From Halomonas sp. HL-48 (GTDB lineage Bacteria; Pseudomonadota; Gammaproteobacteria; Pseudomonadales; Halomonadaceae), in NCBI RefSeq assembly GCF_001314875.1, contig NZ_LJZS01000005.1, positions 1-64,000 of the forward strand: a stretch of DNA of 64,000 bases, written 5' to 3'. The notes beneath the pieces were generated by a model. That model was not told the DNA's origin, did not search any database, and saw nothing but the letters and a program-made list of their open reading frames with translations. How positions within the stretch are numbered: position 1 is the stretch's first letter; each line of letters starts with the position of its first letter. This document shows positions 1 to 9,209 of the stretch, piece after piece. A program made the position numbers and the translations under genes.

Positions 1-79
1 CGAACTCAGCAGTGAAACCGCTTCGCGCCGATGGTAGTGTGGGGTCTCCCCATGCGAGAGTAGGTCATCGTCAGGCACC
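1..79 (+). rRNA. rrf: 5S ribosomal RNA, 3' portion (partial, runs off left edge)
   Basis: The first ~79 bases read as the 3' two thirds of a bacterial 5S rRNA: CGAACTCAG, GCGCCGATGGTAGTGTGGGG, TCTCCCCATGCGAGAGTAGG and the closing TCAGGCACC follow the enterobacterial 5S order. The 5' part lies outside the window. A strong intrinsic terminator follows directly, so this is the end of an rRNA operon read rightwards. The exact 3' end is uncertain by one or two bases. Confidence 0.93.
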
Positions 80-88
80 TATACCAAA

Positions 89-119
89 GCCCCAGCTTCC
101 AACGAAGCTGGGGCTTTTT
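89..119 (+). terminator. rRNA operon terminator 1
   Basis: An 11-bp perfect GC-rich stem (89-99 pairing with 104-114) with a 4-base loop is followed by a T run at 115-119. It lies ten bases after the 5S gene and is a textbook intrinsic terminator. Confidence 0.93.
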
Positions 120-136
120 ATTGGTACAGAAGAAAA

Positions 137-195
137 CAAGGGGTCTCCCAAGTAGAGTAGCGGAAGGCCGCCCCGGTCGTCAGGCACCCATACCA
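137..195 (+). pseudogene. Degenerate duplicate of the 5S rRNA 3' tail
   Basis: Between two terminators lies a second, decayed copy of the 5S end. GGGGTCTCCC (140-149), AGAGTAG (154-160), CGTCAGGCACC (178-188) and the flank ATACCA repeat the order seen in the intact gene at 41-85. The part between is scrambled and the 5' half is missing, so it cannot be a functional 5S gene. It is probably the remnant of a second 5S copy or of a tail-plus-terminator duplication. Confidence 0.7.
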
Positions 196-200
196 CAGAA

Positions 201-226
201 AACCCAGCCAATCGGCTGGGTTTTTT
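201..226 (+). terminator. rRNA operon terminator 2
   Basis: A 9-bp stem (201-209 with 214-222) and a 4-base loop run into six Ts. It follows the 5S relic in the same relative position as terminator 1 follows the real 5S, which supports a tail-plus-terminator duplication. Confidence 0.88.
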
Positions 227-241
227 GTTGGGAGAAAGGAA

Positions 242-270
242 AGCCTCGGGCACAGTGTTCGGGGCTTTTT
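242..270 (+). terminator. Third terminator, probably bidirectional
   Basis: AGCCTCG pairs with CGGGGCT (one G-T wobble) around an 11-base loop and is followed by a T run. On the opposite strand the hairpin is followed by TTTCC, so it can also serve the convergent oxidoreductase gene that ends at 281. Confidence 0.65.
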
Positions 271-280
271 GCTGTGTGTC

Positions 281-1075
281 TCACCACTCGATAGGTTCGC
301 CTGCCCAGTCCCAGAAGCTTCCCGTGTCGTCAGGTGTACGCTTGGCCATGACATCAATTAACTGCGACGCGACGAATTCAGGTGTGAACAGCTTGCCGTT
401 GGGCACTCGGGTCTGGAAAGGCTGGGAGAGCGGTGTATCCGTCGTGCCAGGGTGCAGGCAGAGCACAATCGACTGTTTGTTGAGGCGTGAAAGCTCGATA
501 GCCGTGGTCTTCATCAGCATATTATGCGCTGCTTTGCTGGCACGGTAGCTGTACCATCCGCCTAGATGGTTATCGCTGATCGAGCCAACGCGTGCCGACA
601 GGCTGGCAATAATGCTGGGGTGGGATCCTTGTAGAGAAGACTGAATCGCCGAGATTAATAAAGCCGGTATAAACGCATTGGTCTGCATGACCTGGGAGAG
701 TCCCTCAAGCGTCAGCCGATCCAGGCGCTTTTCGGGCTTAAGACCTTGTGAGGCGTCATGCAGAACGCCGATGGCATTGAAAAACAAATGAACGGGTACG
801 TTGTTGAGCTTTCTTGCAAGCGCGCGGCGATCTTCTTCCTGAGAAACATCGAGGTCTACCTGGGTAAGGCGCTCATCCTGCAGCAGAAGCGGCTGGCGAC
901 TGACGGCAAAAATATGACCTGTTTGAGGTAAGGAGAGAAGGTGTTTGACGAAGGCATTACCAATTCCACCTGATGCACCTGTTACGAGGGCGGTGAACTG
1001 GTTAGGTAAATGAGGCAGCATCGATAATCCCATGGCGTAAAGAAACGGAAGCACGTTCAGTGATTTAACCGCCAT
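281..1075 (-). CDS. SDR family NAD(P)-dependent oxidoreductase (C-factor-like)
   Basis: A classical short-chain dehydrogenase/reductase of 264 residues from the first ATG. The cofactor motif TGASGGIG lies near residue 33, the NAIG motif follows in the middle, and YRASKAA gives the catalytic Tyr and Lys with an upstream Ser. Downstream ATGs at 1033 (MGLSM) and 1021 (MLPHLPNQ) would give a more usual N-terminus. None of the three has a clear ribosome site, so the start is open. The substrate is unknown. The gene is convergent with the rRNA operon and lies outside the flagellar operons, with 27 bases separating it from flgN. Confidence 0.85.
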   Translation of the reverse strand: MAVKSLNVLPFLYAMGLSMLPHLPNQFTALVTGASGGIGNAFVKHLLSLPQTGHIFAVSRQPLLLQDERLTQVDLDVSQEEDRRALARKLNNVPVHLFFNAIGVLHDASQGLKPEKRLDRLTLEGLSQVMQTNAFIPALLISAIQSSLQGSHPSIIASLSARVGSISDNHLGGWYSYRASKAAHNMLMKTTAIELSRLNKQSIVLCLHPGTTDTPLSQPFQTRVPNGKLFTPEFVASQLIDVMAKRTPDDTGSFWDWAGEPIEW

Positions 1076-1102
1076 GTAAAAGCTTTGTCTAGTTTTTAAG
1101 GG

Positions 1103-1552
1103 CTACGCAGATGCGTTGATCTTACCTGATTGAGCAGAGTTGTGGCCGGAGGGCGTGTAGAGTGTTTTTTCAGCTATCTGGCGGATGTAGTCGAGCATTT
1201 GCTGATTGTGCTGCATGCGTAATGACAGCATTTTGCCGGTAAGGGCGTTCATGCGGGCAGCGCGTTCGCTTTTTTCCAGCAGATGCTGCCAGGCATCTGT
1301 ACAACCTGCATCCTGCGCCGCCGCTTTAGCGCCAAGTGCGCCACTTTCGTACCCCAGGCGCTTTTGCACATTACGTCTAAGAGACTCAATGCGCTCCAGT
1401 TCTGTAAGCAGTTGCTGCTTCTGGTGCGCCACCTCAGCAAGGGCGTCGCCGTCGATATCGCCTTGGGTTAGCAGATTTTGCTCGTTGGTCAGCAGTGTGA
1501 TCAACGCATCGACACGCTGCTGCTGGTCAGTCAACAAGCTGGCGAGGCTCAT
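1103..1552 (-). CDS. flgN: FlgN, export chaperone for hook-filament junction proteins
   Basis: A 149-residue, largely helical protein with the FlgN pattern: an N-terminal coiled coil with LLTDQQQRVDALITLL, a Gln-rich middle and a Ser/Asn-rich tail. FlgN-family proteins escort FlgK and FlgL to the flagellar type III export gate. The ribosome site AGGAG overlaps the stop region of flgM, so the two genes are translationally close. The call rests on gene order (flgA-flgM-flgN) together with size and helical pattern, because the family diverges strongly in sequence. Confidence 0.88.
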   Translation of the reverse strand: MSLASLLTDQQQRVDALITLLTNEQNLLTQGDIDGDALAEVAHQKQQLLTELERIESLRRNVQKRLGYESGALGAKAAAQDAGCTDAWQHLLEKSERAARMNALTGKMLSLRMQHNQQMLDYIRQIAEKTLYTPSGHNSAQSGKINASA

Positions 1553-1555
1553 AGC

Positions 1556-1831
1556 TTACTCCTGGGACTCGCGAAGGTTGTCAATAAGGCCATCCGCGAT
1601 GCGATCAGCACGGATTTCGAGTCGGCCATCACGGATAGCATCACGAATTTCTTCGACTTTAGCGCTGTCGATATCATACGTTTCATCAGCACCCTGTGTG
1701 CTGAGTTGAGTCGAGCCTTTCGCTTCGGCATCAGGTGTGGCAGATGGCGAACTACCCACTTTTTGGTTATCTTCGCGCTGCAGTGCAGGATTGGAGCGAA
1801 GCAGTGGATTATTGACGTTATCAATTTTCAC
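1556..1831 (-). CDS. flgM: FlgM, anti-sigma-28 factor
   Basis: A 91-residue protein with the FlgM layout: an N-terminal MKIDNVNN, a disordered Ser/Thr/Ala-rich stretch, and a C-terminal sigma-binding helix region with DSAKVEEIRDAIRDG and ADRIADGLID. The family binds FliA and is exported through the completed hook, releasing class III transcription. The start is GTG at 1831, with GAGG eight bases upstream. A near-perfect sigma-28 promoter lies just upstream, giving the known negative feedback circuit. flgN follows three bases after the stop. Confidence 0.93.
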   Translation of the reverse strand: MKIDNVNNPLLRSNPALQREDNQKVGSSPSATPDAEAKGSTQLSTQGADETYDIDSAKVEEIRDAIRDGRLEIRADRIADGLIDNLRESQE

Positions 1832-1882
1832 GTTGTTTGCCTCATCGTCAACGTTGAGCGCGCGATGCGCGGATTACGTGAA

Positions 1883-1909
1883 CTATCGGCGCCCCCGAGT
1901 AAAACTTTA
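1883..1909 (-). promoter_or_regulatory. Sigma-28 (FliA) promoter of flgMN
   Basis: On the minus strand the -35 box TAAAGTTT (1909-1902), an 11-base spacer and the -10 box GCCGATAG (1890-1883) match the FliA consensus almost perfectly. It sits directly after the flgA stop, so flgMN can be transcribed alone as class III genes or by readthrough from flgA. Confidence 0.9.
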
Positions 1910-1918
1910 GCCATTCAG

Positions 1919-2650
1919 TTAAAAATCGACTATCAGCGTGCCGCGTTCAATCACGCGTGCGGTGAGCACTTCGCGAGAACCAAAACGCACCCTGACTTCC
2001 TCGTCCATAGCGCCATCATCGAGCGCTTCACCTTCGCGGGAAACACGAAAGGAAGACCCCTCTGCTATGACTCTGACGCGCTGCCCTCGTTCAACCAGCA
2101 GGGGAGCCTGGACGAAGTGTGTCTGAAACGTTGTGCCGCTAGCAATCGGGCGGCGTGCGATTTTACCCACGATGTCGTCGGGCTGGGTAATCGCGCGTGA
2201 TGAGAGATCACCTAAATTACCGTCTTCTTCTGCCAGCATATCGGGTGTTATTTGCGTGCCACGCTCAATATCCACTGCTGCCACCATGTAGCTCCCGATG
2301 ACGTCTACTTCTGCTTGTAGGTAGCGGACTTGGCGGCTATCGGTGCCGCAACGGACCCCCACAGAAACACGTCCAAGCGGGGCATCGTTTTGATTGGTGA
2401 GAAACGGTTCCGGATTGGTGCAGGCGGGCAGGTGTGGCGAGGGTTCGCGCAGGTCTATCACCACTTCGCTGCCGAGCGACTGTGTCTCCTGGTAGAGAAA
2501 CTGATGCACGCTTTCCATCAGCGCATCGTGTTTTGTTTCTGAGGCGCTAGCGATCGGTATGAAAATAAATAACGACATGCTGGCCAGCACTATGTCACGT
2601 AAAGAGCGTGACGAAATGCATAGCCCCAAAACCAGCGGCGATCGACGCAT
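1919..2650 (-). CDS. flgA: FlgA, P-ring assembly chaperone
   Basis: A 243-residue periplasmic protein with an N-terminal hydrophobic signal segment ending near IASA-SET. A C-terminal SAF-like domain contains VDIERGTQITPDML, a middle IVGKIARRPI stretch and a closing beta-rich VLTARVIERGTLIVDF. The FlgA family assists FlgI polymerisation around the rod. The first ATG at 2650 has no clear ribosome site and an internal ATG at 2578 would shorten the signal peptide, so the start is uncertain. It is divergent from flgB, as in enteric bacteria. Confidence 0.93.
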   Translation of the reverse strand: MRRSPLVLGLCISSRSLRDIVLASMSLFIFIPIASASETKHDALMESVHQFLYQETQSLGSEVVIDLREPSPHLPACTNPEPFLTNQNDAPLGRVSVGVRCGTDSRQVRYLQAEVDVIGSYMVAAVDIERGTQITPDMLAEEDGNLGDLSSRAITQPDDIVGKIARRPIASGTTFQTHFVQAPLLVERGQRVRVIAEGSSFRVSREGEALDDGAMDEEVRVRFGSREVLTARVIERGTLIVDF

Positions 2651-2834
2651 AGGGAAGGATGCTCAATGAAGGGGGCGTATTAATACTCCTATCAATTCTA
2701 GCGAAAACGCATGAGGATTATCACAAGAATTAATGGGTGAAACGAGGGTTGTTCCATGCTTTAGGCTGACAAGCCTCGGCGTATTCTTCATCATCAATAA
2801 ATTCTATTTTGCCTCTCAGCGAGCGAGGATAGGC

Positions 2835-3269
2835 ATGATTGACCAATTAGAATCTTCCTTGAATTACCACCAGCAAGCGCTGGGGTTGCGACAGGCACGG
2901 CATGAAGTGCTTTCCGCGAATATTGCCAATGCTGATACCCCGAACTATAAAGCGCGGGATATCGACTTTGCCAGTGAGCTGAAAAAAGCCGTTGAAGGTG
3001 GTCAGCGTGAGCAAGGCGGCAATAACGGTGGCTTGGCGCTGTCGCGAACATCGGGAAATCATCTTGAGGGTCAAGGGCCTGCACCCGCTGGAGGTGGCAA
3101 TGCTGATTTGCTTTACCGGACGCCCAGCCAGCCCAGCCTGGATGGTAACACCGTCGAGATGGACCGTGAGCGCTCACAGTTTGCCGATAACGCAGTGCGC
3201 TATCAGGCTGGCCTTACGATAATGAATAGCCGGATCCAAGGGCTCAAAAATGCCATGCAACCAGAATAA
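2835..3269 (+). CDS. flgB: FlgB, proximal rod protein
   Basis: A 144-residue rod protein starting MIDQLESSLNYHQQALGLRQ, with the flagellar rod signature ANIANADTPNYKARDIDF and a C-terminal helix near GLTIMNSRIQGLKNAM. The ATG at 2835 is chosen because GAGGA lies five bases upstream and it gives the usual FlgB length. The open frame extends upstream to 2733 without support. It is the first gene of flgBCDEFGHIJ and divergent from flgA. No convincing sigma-28 or sigma-54 site lies in the 185-bp intergenic region, consistent with FlhDC-dependent transcription. Confidence 0.96.
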   Translation: MIDQLESSLNYHQQALGLRQARHEVLSANIANADTPNYKARDIDFASELKKAVEGGQREQGGNNGGLALSRTSGNHLEGQGPAPAGGGNADLLYRTPSQPSLDGNTVEMDRERSQFADNAVRYQAGLTIMNSRIQGLKNAMQPE

Positions 3270-3298
3270 TCTGGTGAGTAAAGGTTAGGAGACACACT

Positions 3299-3709
3299 AT
3301 GTCGATGTTTTCTGCATTTGATATTGCGGGTTCTGCCATGGGCGCCCAGTCGCAGCGGATGAATGTGACCGCCAGCAACATGGCCAACGCAGACAGCGTG
3401 GCGGGCCCGGACGGCGAAACCTATCGTGCCAAGCAGGTCATGTTCGAATCGCAAGGTAATAACTCACGCTATGGCGTAGGGGGTGTTCGTGTCACCGAGG
3501 TGGTCGAGGATGACTCGCCGCTGCGGCTTGAATATATGCCCAATCACCCTGCTGCAGATGAAGATGGCTATGTTGCCAAGCCAAACGTTGAGCCTGTCCA
3601 TGAGATGGTCAATATGATTTCCGCCTCGCGGTCCTATCAAGCCAACGTTGAGGTCTTTAACACCAGTAAACAGATGATGATGCAAACACTCTCGCTGGGT
3701 GAAGGATAA
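3299..3709 (+). CDS. flgC: FlgC, proximal rod protein
   Basis: A 136-residue protein with MTASNMAN-like rod signature ([24 protein letters not shown] written in part as ASNMANADS) and the C-terminal [20 protein letters not shown] helix shared by FlgC proteins. It assembles with FlgB and FlgF into the proximal rod. TAGGAGA precedes the ATG at good spacing. It lies 29 bases after flgB and three bases before flgD. Confidence 0.97.
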   Translation: MSMFSAFDIAGSAMGAQSQRMNVTASNMANADSVAGPDGETYRAKQVMFESQGNNSRYGVGGVRVTEVVEDDSPLRLEYMPNHPAADEDGYVAKPNVEPVHEMVNMISASRSYQANVEVFNTSKQMMMQTLSLGEG

Positions 3710-3712
3710 GCC

Positions 3713-4402
3713 ATGAATATCGACACAAGTGTGCTCAGTAATGTGAACGGCGGCGGGTCAAATGGGCTTCCGGCTCGTCAGTCGGAAGAACTGCGTGAAA
3801 GCTTCATGACGTTACTGATCACCCAGCTGGAAAATCAAGATCCGCTGAATCCGATGGAAAACTCGGAGATGACGTCTCAACTGGCACAGATCAACACGGT
3901 CAGCGGCATCGAAGAATTGAACGATACGCTTAATGGCATCACCGAGCAGATGGATGCGTCGCAGATGCTGCAAGCCTCAGGGCTGATTGGTAATGCCGTG
4001 CTGGTGCCTGGTAATCAGGTCAAGGTGGGTACTAATGAAGATGGCAGCAGCTATGCGACCCCCTTTGGAATTGAACTGGATAAGCCAGCAGATAACGTCG
4101 AAATTACGGTGACCAACAAGGCTGGTGAAGTAGTTTATCGGAATAATGTAGAAGGTGTAAGTGAAGGTGTTGAGTCCTTCAGTTGGGATGGACAAAACAA
4201 CGATGGTGCTGCAGTGCCAGCTGGTTCATACAATGTGAGCTACAAAGCCACGGATGCTGACGGTGAAAAGATTGAGTCAGAAGCGTTGAACTACGCCCAG
4301 GTGCAAGGCGTAACACCGTCTGCATCGGGAGACGAAGTCCGTTTGGATCTTGGTGGCATCTACGGCCAGGTGACACTTGATCAAGTCAAACAAATTCTCT
4401 GA
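3713..4402 (+). CDS. flgD: FlgD, hook-capping (scaffold) protein
   Basis: A 229-residue protein. The N-terminal export and cap region carries FMTLLITQLENQDPLNPM, the FlgD hallmark. The C-terminal half is beta-rich, with a FlgD Ig-like/Tudor region (VESFSWDGQNNDGAAVPAG). It caps the growing hook and is discarded when FlgK arrives. It is strongly acidic. Translation probably couples to flgC, since the genes are three bases apart. Confidence 0.97.
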   Translation: MNIDTSVLSNVNGGGSNGLPARQSEELRESFMTLLITQLENQDPLNPMENSEMTSQLAQINTVSGIEELNDTLNGITEQMDASQMLQASGLIGNAVLVPGNQVKVGTNEDGSSYATPFGIELDKPADNVEITVTNKAGEVVYRNNVEGVSEGVESFSWDGQNNDGAAVPAGSYNVSYKATDADGEKIESEALNYAQVQGVTPSASGDEVRLDLGGIYGQVTLDQVKQIL

Positions 4403-4438
4403 ACCAACACTAATTAATCGATTTAGCAGGGGACTATC

Positions 4439-5734
4439 ATGAGTTTTTCACAAGCATTAAGTGGTCTGAACGCCCAACAAGACAAGCTGGGTGCCGTTGG
4501 CAACAATATCTCAAACTCGCAGACAGTGGGTTTTAAAAGCTCAAACGTGCAGTTCGCCGATGTGTACGCTGAGTCACGCATTGGGTTGGGTACGCGCACA
4601 TCGGCCACGTTGCAGAATTTTAACCAGGGCAATATCGAGTCATCGAACCGCAATATGGACCTGGCAATTGCCGGCGAAGGCTTTTTCCGCTTCCAGCAGC
4701 CCAATGGCGAGATTGGCTACTCACGCAACGGCCAACTGACCATGACTGCCAATGGCGATTTGGTAAATGCCCAAGGTGCCCAGATTATGGGCTACCCGGC
4801 AGATGATCAGGGTAATGTTCAAGGTGGCGGCGATGTGGAAGCACTCAGCGTCGATGCGGGCGATTTGGCAGCTAGTGCTACAGAAAATCTTGACGTCGCA
4901 TTAAACCTGGATGCGGAAGAGGAAGTGGTTGATACCACAGGTATTGACGCTGAAGCAGTGGCTAACGGTTTGGATTCCAGCCAATACTCCTACTCTACCA
5001 ACGGCACGATTTACGACTCCCAGGGCAATGCGCGCAACCTGACCATGTATTTTAGCAAAACGGCGGCCAATGAGTGGCAAGTCGATGCGCGTATGTCAGG
5101 TGGCCCCGCCGGATCGCCAAATTACGGCTTTACCGATATTGCGACTGATGATTTCGAGTTCACTTCGGATGGTCGCTTGAGTGGTGACTTTGATGCCTTT
5201 GAACTTAATTTAGACAACCCAGATGGCACTGTAGATGCGGACGGTAATTTTACAGCAGGCGCTGGAGAAACTGAATTTGGTGCTGAGTTAACTTCTCAAC
5301 AAATCCAGGTCGATTTTGCAGGCTCTACTCAATTTGCCGATAGCTCTACCGTCAATGATCTGACACAAGATGGCTATACCTCGGGTTCTTTGGTGGGCGT
5401 GACCATCGAAGACGATGGGTCGATCATGCGTAACTACTCTAACGAAGAGTCGCGTGCGGCGGGCCAGGTTGCTCTAGTGAGTTTCCGTAACCCTGAAGGC
5501 TTAAGCCCCAATGGCGATAACCTTTGGACCGCGACAGCCTCATCCGGTCAGGAATTGGTCGGCGCTCCAGGTACCGGCCAGCGCGGTTTGATCGAACCAG
5601 GTGCCGTGGAAACCTCCAACGTCGACATGGCGGCTGAATTGGTCGATATGATCGTTGCCCAGCGCGCTTACCAGGCCAACTCGCAAACCATCAGTACCCA
5701 GGATGAGTTGTTGCAGACCATCATCAACCTCTAA
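4439..5734 (+). CDS. flgE: FlgE, hook protein
   Basis: A 431-residue hook monomer. The N-terminus has MSFSQALSGLNAQQDKLGAV and NNISNSQTVGFKSS; the C-terminus ends VDMIVAQRAYQANSQTISTQDELLQ. The central surface domain (about residues 120-330) is rich in Asp, Glu and Asn, as expected for an exposed protein of a halophile. A strong AGCAGGGGA ribosome site precedes the start. Length is within the normal FlgE range. Confidence 0.97.
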   Translation: MSFSQALSGLNAQQDKLGAVGNNISNSQTVGFKSSNVQFADVYAESRIGLGTRTSATLQNFNQGNIESSNRNMDLAIAGEGFFRFQQPNGEIGYSRNGQLTMTANGDLVNAQGAQIMGYPADDQGNVQGGGDVEALSVDAGDLAASATENLDVALNLDAEEEVVDTTGIDAEAVANGLDSSQYSYSTNGTIYDSQGNARNLTMYFSKTAANEWQVDARMSGGPAGSPNYGFTDIATDDFEFTSDGRLSGDFDAFELNLDNPDGTVDADGNFTAGAGETEFGAELTSQQIQVDFAGSTQFADSSTVNDLTQDGYTSGSLVGVTIEDDGSIMRNYSNEESRAAGQVALVSFRNPEGLSPNGDNLWTATASSGQELVGAPGTGQRGLIEPGAVETSNVDMAAELVDMIVAQRAYQANSQTISTQDELLQTIINL

Positions 5735-5763
5735 CGGCTGACGGGATTTAAGGGAGTAAGGGC

Positions 5764-6525
5764 GTGGATAGAATGCTGTATACCGCCATGAGTGGCGCCA
5801 AGCATACGATGGATCAGCAGTCGGTCGTGAGCAATAACCTGGCGAACGTTGCCACATCGGGCTTTCGCGCTCAGCTGCAGGCAGCGCGCTCCGTGCCTGT
5901 AGAGGGTGATGCCTTGCTGCCTACCCGCGCCTCGGCGGTGACAACTACGCCGGGTACCGATTATACCCAAGGTCCGATCGAACGTACCGGCCGCTCGCTG
6001 GACGTAGCCATGCAGGACGATGCCTGGATGGCGGTGCTGGATGAAGACGGCGATGAAACGTATAACCGTCGTGGTGACCTGCAAATCGACAGTGACGGCG
6101 TATTAATGAACGGGGTCGGCCAGCCCGTAGCGGGTGATGGCGGTCCCGTAGTGGTGCCTCAAGGGGCTCAGGTATCTATTGGCGCGGATGGCACGATAAG
6201 CGCCATCCCCCAAGGGGAAGGCCCCGAAGCGCTGGTCAATGTTGGTCGTATCAAGTTGGTGACGCCCGAGGAAGGTGAGCTTGTGCGCGGCGAAGATGGG
6301 CTTTTCCGTGCGCCGCCCAATGAGGATGGCGAGCCCGGCGGGCTCGTGGCCGATGAGGACGCCACGCTTGTGAGCGGCGCGCTAGAGGGCAGCAATGTCA
6401 GCGCTGTAGACACCATGGTCACTATGATAGATGCGGCGCGCCGCTACGATATGCAAATGAAGATGTTGAGCTCAGCGGACGAAAACGCCCAGCGAGCGAA
6501 CAGCATGTTATCGATTCAGGGCTGA
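5764..6525 (+). CDS. flgF: FlgF, proximal rod protein
   Basis: A 253-residue rod protein beginning MDRMLYTAMSGAKHTMDQQ, a standard FlgF start, followed by NNLANVATSGFRAQ. The C-terminus has VDTMVTMIDAARRYDMQMKML. The start codon is GTG at 5764, preceded by AAGGGAGTAAGG; the internal ATG at 5773 would remove the conserved first residues. It is part of flgBCDEFGHIJ. Confidence 0.96.
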   Translation: MDRMLYTAMSGAKHTMDQQSVVSNNLANVATSGFRAQLQAARSVPVEGDALLPTRASAVTTTPGTDYTQGPIERTGRSLDVAMQDDAWMAVLDEDGDETYNRRGDLQIDSDGVLMNGVGQPVAGDGGPVVVPQGAQVSIGADGTISAIPQGEGPEALVNVGRIKLVTPEEGELVRGEDGLFRAPPNEDGEPGGLVADEDATLVSGALEGSNVSAVDTMVTMIDAARRYDMQMKMLSSADENAQRANSMLSIQG

Positions 6526-6555
6526 TAACGCTTTGTCAGCCAAGAGGGCACTTTT

Positions 6556-7338
6556 ATGATCTCGTCATTGTGGACGGCCAAAACCGGCCTGGAATCCCAG
6601 CAAACCAAGTTGGATGTAATTTCCAACAACCTGGCCAACGTCAGCACCAATGGTTTCAAGCGCTCACGTCCGGTGTTTGAAGACCTGCTGTACCAGAATA
6701 TGCGTCAGCCAGGCGCACAAAATAACGTCCAGGATCGGCTGCCGTCCGGCATGCAGGTGGGTACAGGTGTTCGTGCCGTCGCTACGGAACGTCTTCATAC
6801 TCAGGGCGGCTTGGAGCAAACCGAAAACTCACGCGATTTGGCGATCAATGGCGAGGGCTTTTTTGAGGTACTGATGCCGGATGGCACGACCGCCTACACC
6901 CGCGACGGCAGCTTTCAGCTAAACGAAAACGGTCAGATGGTAACGGCCAACGGTTATCCGCTGGAGCCGGCGATCTTCATCCCCGAAAACGCACTCTCGG
7001 TCAGCGTGGGTGAGGACGGTACGGTGAGCGTTCGTCAGCCGGGAGACAATGAGGCCAACGAGGTCGGCCAGATCAATGTCAGTACCTTTATCAATCCCGC
7101 CGGTCTGCAAAGCATGGGTGGAAACCTCTATCAGGAAACGGGTTCCTCGGGCGTGCCGAATCAAAATATGCCGGGCATGAATGGCGCTGGTCGCCTGTCC
7201 CAGGGCTACGTTGAGACGTCGAACGTTAACGTCGTCGAAGAAATGGTCAACATGATTCAGACCCAGCGGGCTTATGAGATTAATAGCCAGGCCGTCTCGA
7301 CCAGCGATGAAATGTTGGCGCGCCTAGGCCAGCTGTAA
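6556..7338 (+). CDS. flgG: FlgG, distal rod protein
   Basis: A 260-residue protein of the usual FlgG length. It has [44 protein letters not shown] and the C-terminal [22 protein letters not shown]. FlgG forms the stiff distal rod that connects the proximal rod to the hook and is enclosed by the L and P rings. It is separated by 30 bases from flgF. Confidence 0.98.
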   Translation: MISSLWTAKTGLESQQTKLDVISNNLANVSTNGFKRSRPVFEDLLYQNMRQPGAQNNVQDRLPSGMQVGTGVRAVATERLHTQGGLEQTENSRDLAINGEGFFEVLMPDGTTAYTRDGSFQLNENGQMVTANGYPLEPAIFIPENALSVSVGEDGTVSVRQPGDNEANEVGQINVSTFINPAGLQSMGGNLYQETGSSGVPNQNMPGMNGAGRLSQGYVETSNVNVVEEMVNMIQTQRAYEINSQAVSTSDEMLARLGQL

Positions 7339-7362
7339 CGCCGTTTACTGACAGGTTGGTTC

Positions 7363-8052
7363 ATGTTGCAACGACAAAGTATTTCGCGACGGTTGGCAGT
7401 GGCCGGGCTGGCATGTTTTCTGTTGGTGGTCGCTGGTTGTGCGCAGATTCCGAGGGCGTCAGTGGTGGGCGAACAGGAGCAGATCGATATCATTGATCGT
7501 CCACCACCGGCACCTAACGGCTCGATTTATCAAGCACGCCGCGGGTATCAGCCGTTGTTTGAAGACCGTCGTCCAAGAGCGGTCGGCGATATTCTGACGA
7601 TTGTGCTCGATGAAGAAGTGAGCGCCAGCAAGAACTCTGAATCCAATGCCGATCGTGATGGAAGCGCCAGCCTTGAATTTGGCGCCTTGCCGGATGCCCT
7701 TGAAACCCTGGCTGAATATGGTTTCGAGGTCGATGGTCAAAGCGACTTCTCAGGCGGAGGCGGCTCCCAGGCCAATAACTCCTTTACCGGTACGATTACC
7801 GTCTCGGTACTGGAAGTCGTAAATAACGGTAATCTGCGTGTCAGGGGCGAAAAACAAATCGCCATCAACCAAGGCACTGAGTTCATTCGCTTTTCTGGAG
7901 TTGTGAACCCACGCACTGTGACGGCGCAAAATACAGTGCCTTCCACTCAGGTGGCGGATGCGCGGATTGAATATGTCGGAGACGGCTACATTAACGAAGC
8001 GCAGCATATGGGCTGGTTGCAGCGTTTCTTCCTTAATGTGTCGCCTTTCTAG
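7363..8052 (+). CDS. flgH: FlgH, L-ring lipoprotein
   Basis: A 229-residue outer-membrane lipoprotein. The signal peptide ends in a lipobox LVVAGC with Cys26 as the predicted lipidated residue. The FlgH core is clear: [15 protein letters not shown], a central [16 protein letters not shown] and [19 protein letters not shown]. It forms the L ring around the distal rod in the outer membrane. Confidence 0.97.
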   Translation: MLQRQSISRRLAVAGLACFLLVVAGCAQIPRASVVGEQEQIDIIDRPPPAPNGSIYQARRGYQPLFEDRRPRAVGDILTIVLDEEVSASKNSESNADRDGSASLEFGALPDALETLAEYGFEVDGQSDFSGGGGSQANNSFTGTITVSVLEVVNNGNLRVRGEKQIAINQGTEFIRFSGVVNPRTVTAQNTVPSTQVADARIEYVGDGYINEAQHMGWLQRFFLNVSPF

Positions 8053-8066
8053 TCGCACCGCAGACA

Positions 8067-9209
8067 ATGGTCATTGACATGCAACGTATGAAGACGCCAA
8101 CGCTGGCGAAACGATTTTGGCAGCTTTGTATCGTGGGCCTTGCCTGCTTGATGGCCTTGCCGGTGCAGGCTGAGCGCATACGCGAATTGGCAAGCTTCTC
8201 GGGTGTTCGGGATAACCAACTGGTCGGTTACGGGCTGGTGGTTGGTCTTGATAACACTGGCGATCAGACCACGCAGGCGCCTTTTACCAGCCAAAGTCTG
8301 ACGAACATGCTGTCACAATTGGGTGTGACGGTACCGTCTGGGACGAACCTGCAGTTGCGTAACGTCGCTGCGGTCATGGTAACAGCCGATTTACCCCCGT
8401 TTTCACGTCCTGGCCAGCGTCTTGACGTCGTGGTTTCGTCGATCGCCAATGCGCGGAGCCTGCGGGGCGGCACGCTGTTGATGACGCCAATGAAAGGGGC
8501 GGATGGCGACACCTACGCTATTGCTCAGGGCAATATGCTGGTAGGTGGCGCAGGCGCTGAAGGGGGCGGCAGCAGCGTGCAGATCAACCAGCAGGCCACC
8601 GGCCGAATTCCCAACGGCGGAATGGTCGAGCAGGAGGTACCGCTTAACCTCGGCGGCAATGGTGGGATGCTGGAGCTACAGCTGGATGACGCCGATTATG
8701 GCACTGTTCAGCGGATGGTCACTGCGATTAATAACGAGTTTGGTCGGTCGGTGGCGTATGGACGCAATGGCCGCGTGATCGCACTTGATGGCCCATCCGA
8801 TGACAATGAGCGAGTCAATTTTATGGCGCGGGTCGAGAACGTCAACGTCACGCCCATGGACGCGCCTGCAAGGGTGGTGCTCAATGCGCGTACCGGCTCC
8901 GTGGTCATGAACAGCGCAGTGACCTTACGCGAAGCGGCGGTTGCCCATGGCAACCTGTCCATCACCATCGATACCCAGTTCGGCGTCAGTCAGCCGTCGC
9001 CCTTTGGGGAGGGTGAAACGGCGGTTGTCCCCGACACTGATATCGACATAGAAGAACAGGAAGCCTACCTGCAGGTGGTCGAAGGCGCTGACCTGAACGA
9101 AGTGGTGAACGCGCTAAACGCTCTCGGCGCTACGCCGCAGGATCTGATGTCGATCCTTGAGGCATTGAGAGCTTCAGGGTCGCTGCGTGCCGAGTTGGAG
9201 ATCATCTGA
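8067..9209 (+). CDS. flgI: FlgI, P-ring protein
   Basis: A 380-residue periplasmic protein with a Sec signal peptide ending near LPVQA-ER. Typical FlgI blocks follow: [33 protein letters not shown], and a C-terminal [24 protein letters not shown]. It polymerises into the peptidoglycan-associated P ring, with FlgA as helper. Three closely spaced ATGs (8067, 8079, 8088) could start the protein and none has a clear ribosome site. Its stop overlaps the flgJ start as TGATG. Confidence 0.96.
   Translation: MVIDMQRMKTPTLAKRFWQLCIVGLACLMALPVQAERIRELASFSGVRDNQLVGYGLVVGLDNTGDQTTQAPFTSQSLTNMLSQLGVTVPSGTNLQLRNVAAVMVTADLPPFSRPGQRLDVVVSSIANARSLRGGTLLMTPMKGADGDTYAIAQGNMLVGGAGAEGGGSSVQINQQATGRIPNGGMVEQEVPLNLGGNGGMLELQLDDADYGTVQRMVTAINNEFGRSVAYGRNGRVIALDGPSDDNERVNFMARVENVNVTPMDAPARVVLNARTGSVVMNSAVTLREAAVAHGNLSITIDTQFGVSQPSPFGEGETAVVPDTDIDIEEQEAYLQVVEGADLNEVVNALNALGATPQDLMSILEALRASGSLRAELEII

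Noticed and set aside
2651..2834. Sigma-54 or sigma-28 promoter in the flgA-flgB divergent region
   Set aside because: No GG-N10-GC element at -24/-12 and no GCCGATAA-like box were found. FlhDC sites are too degenerate to call by eye.
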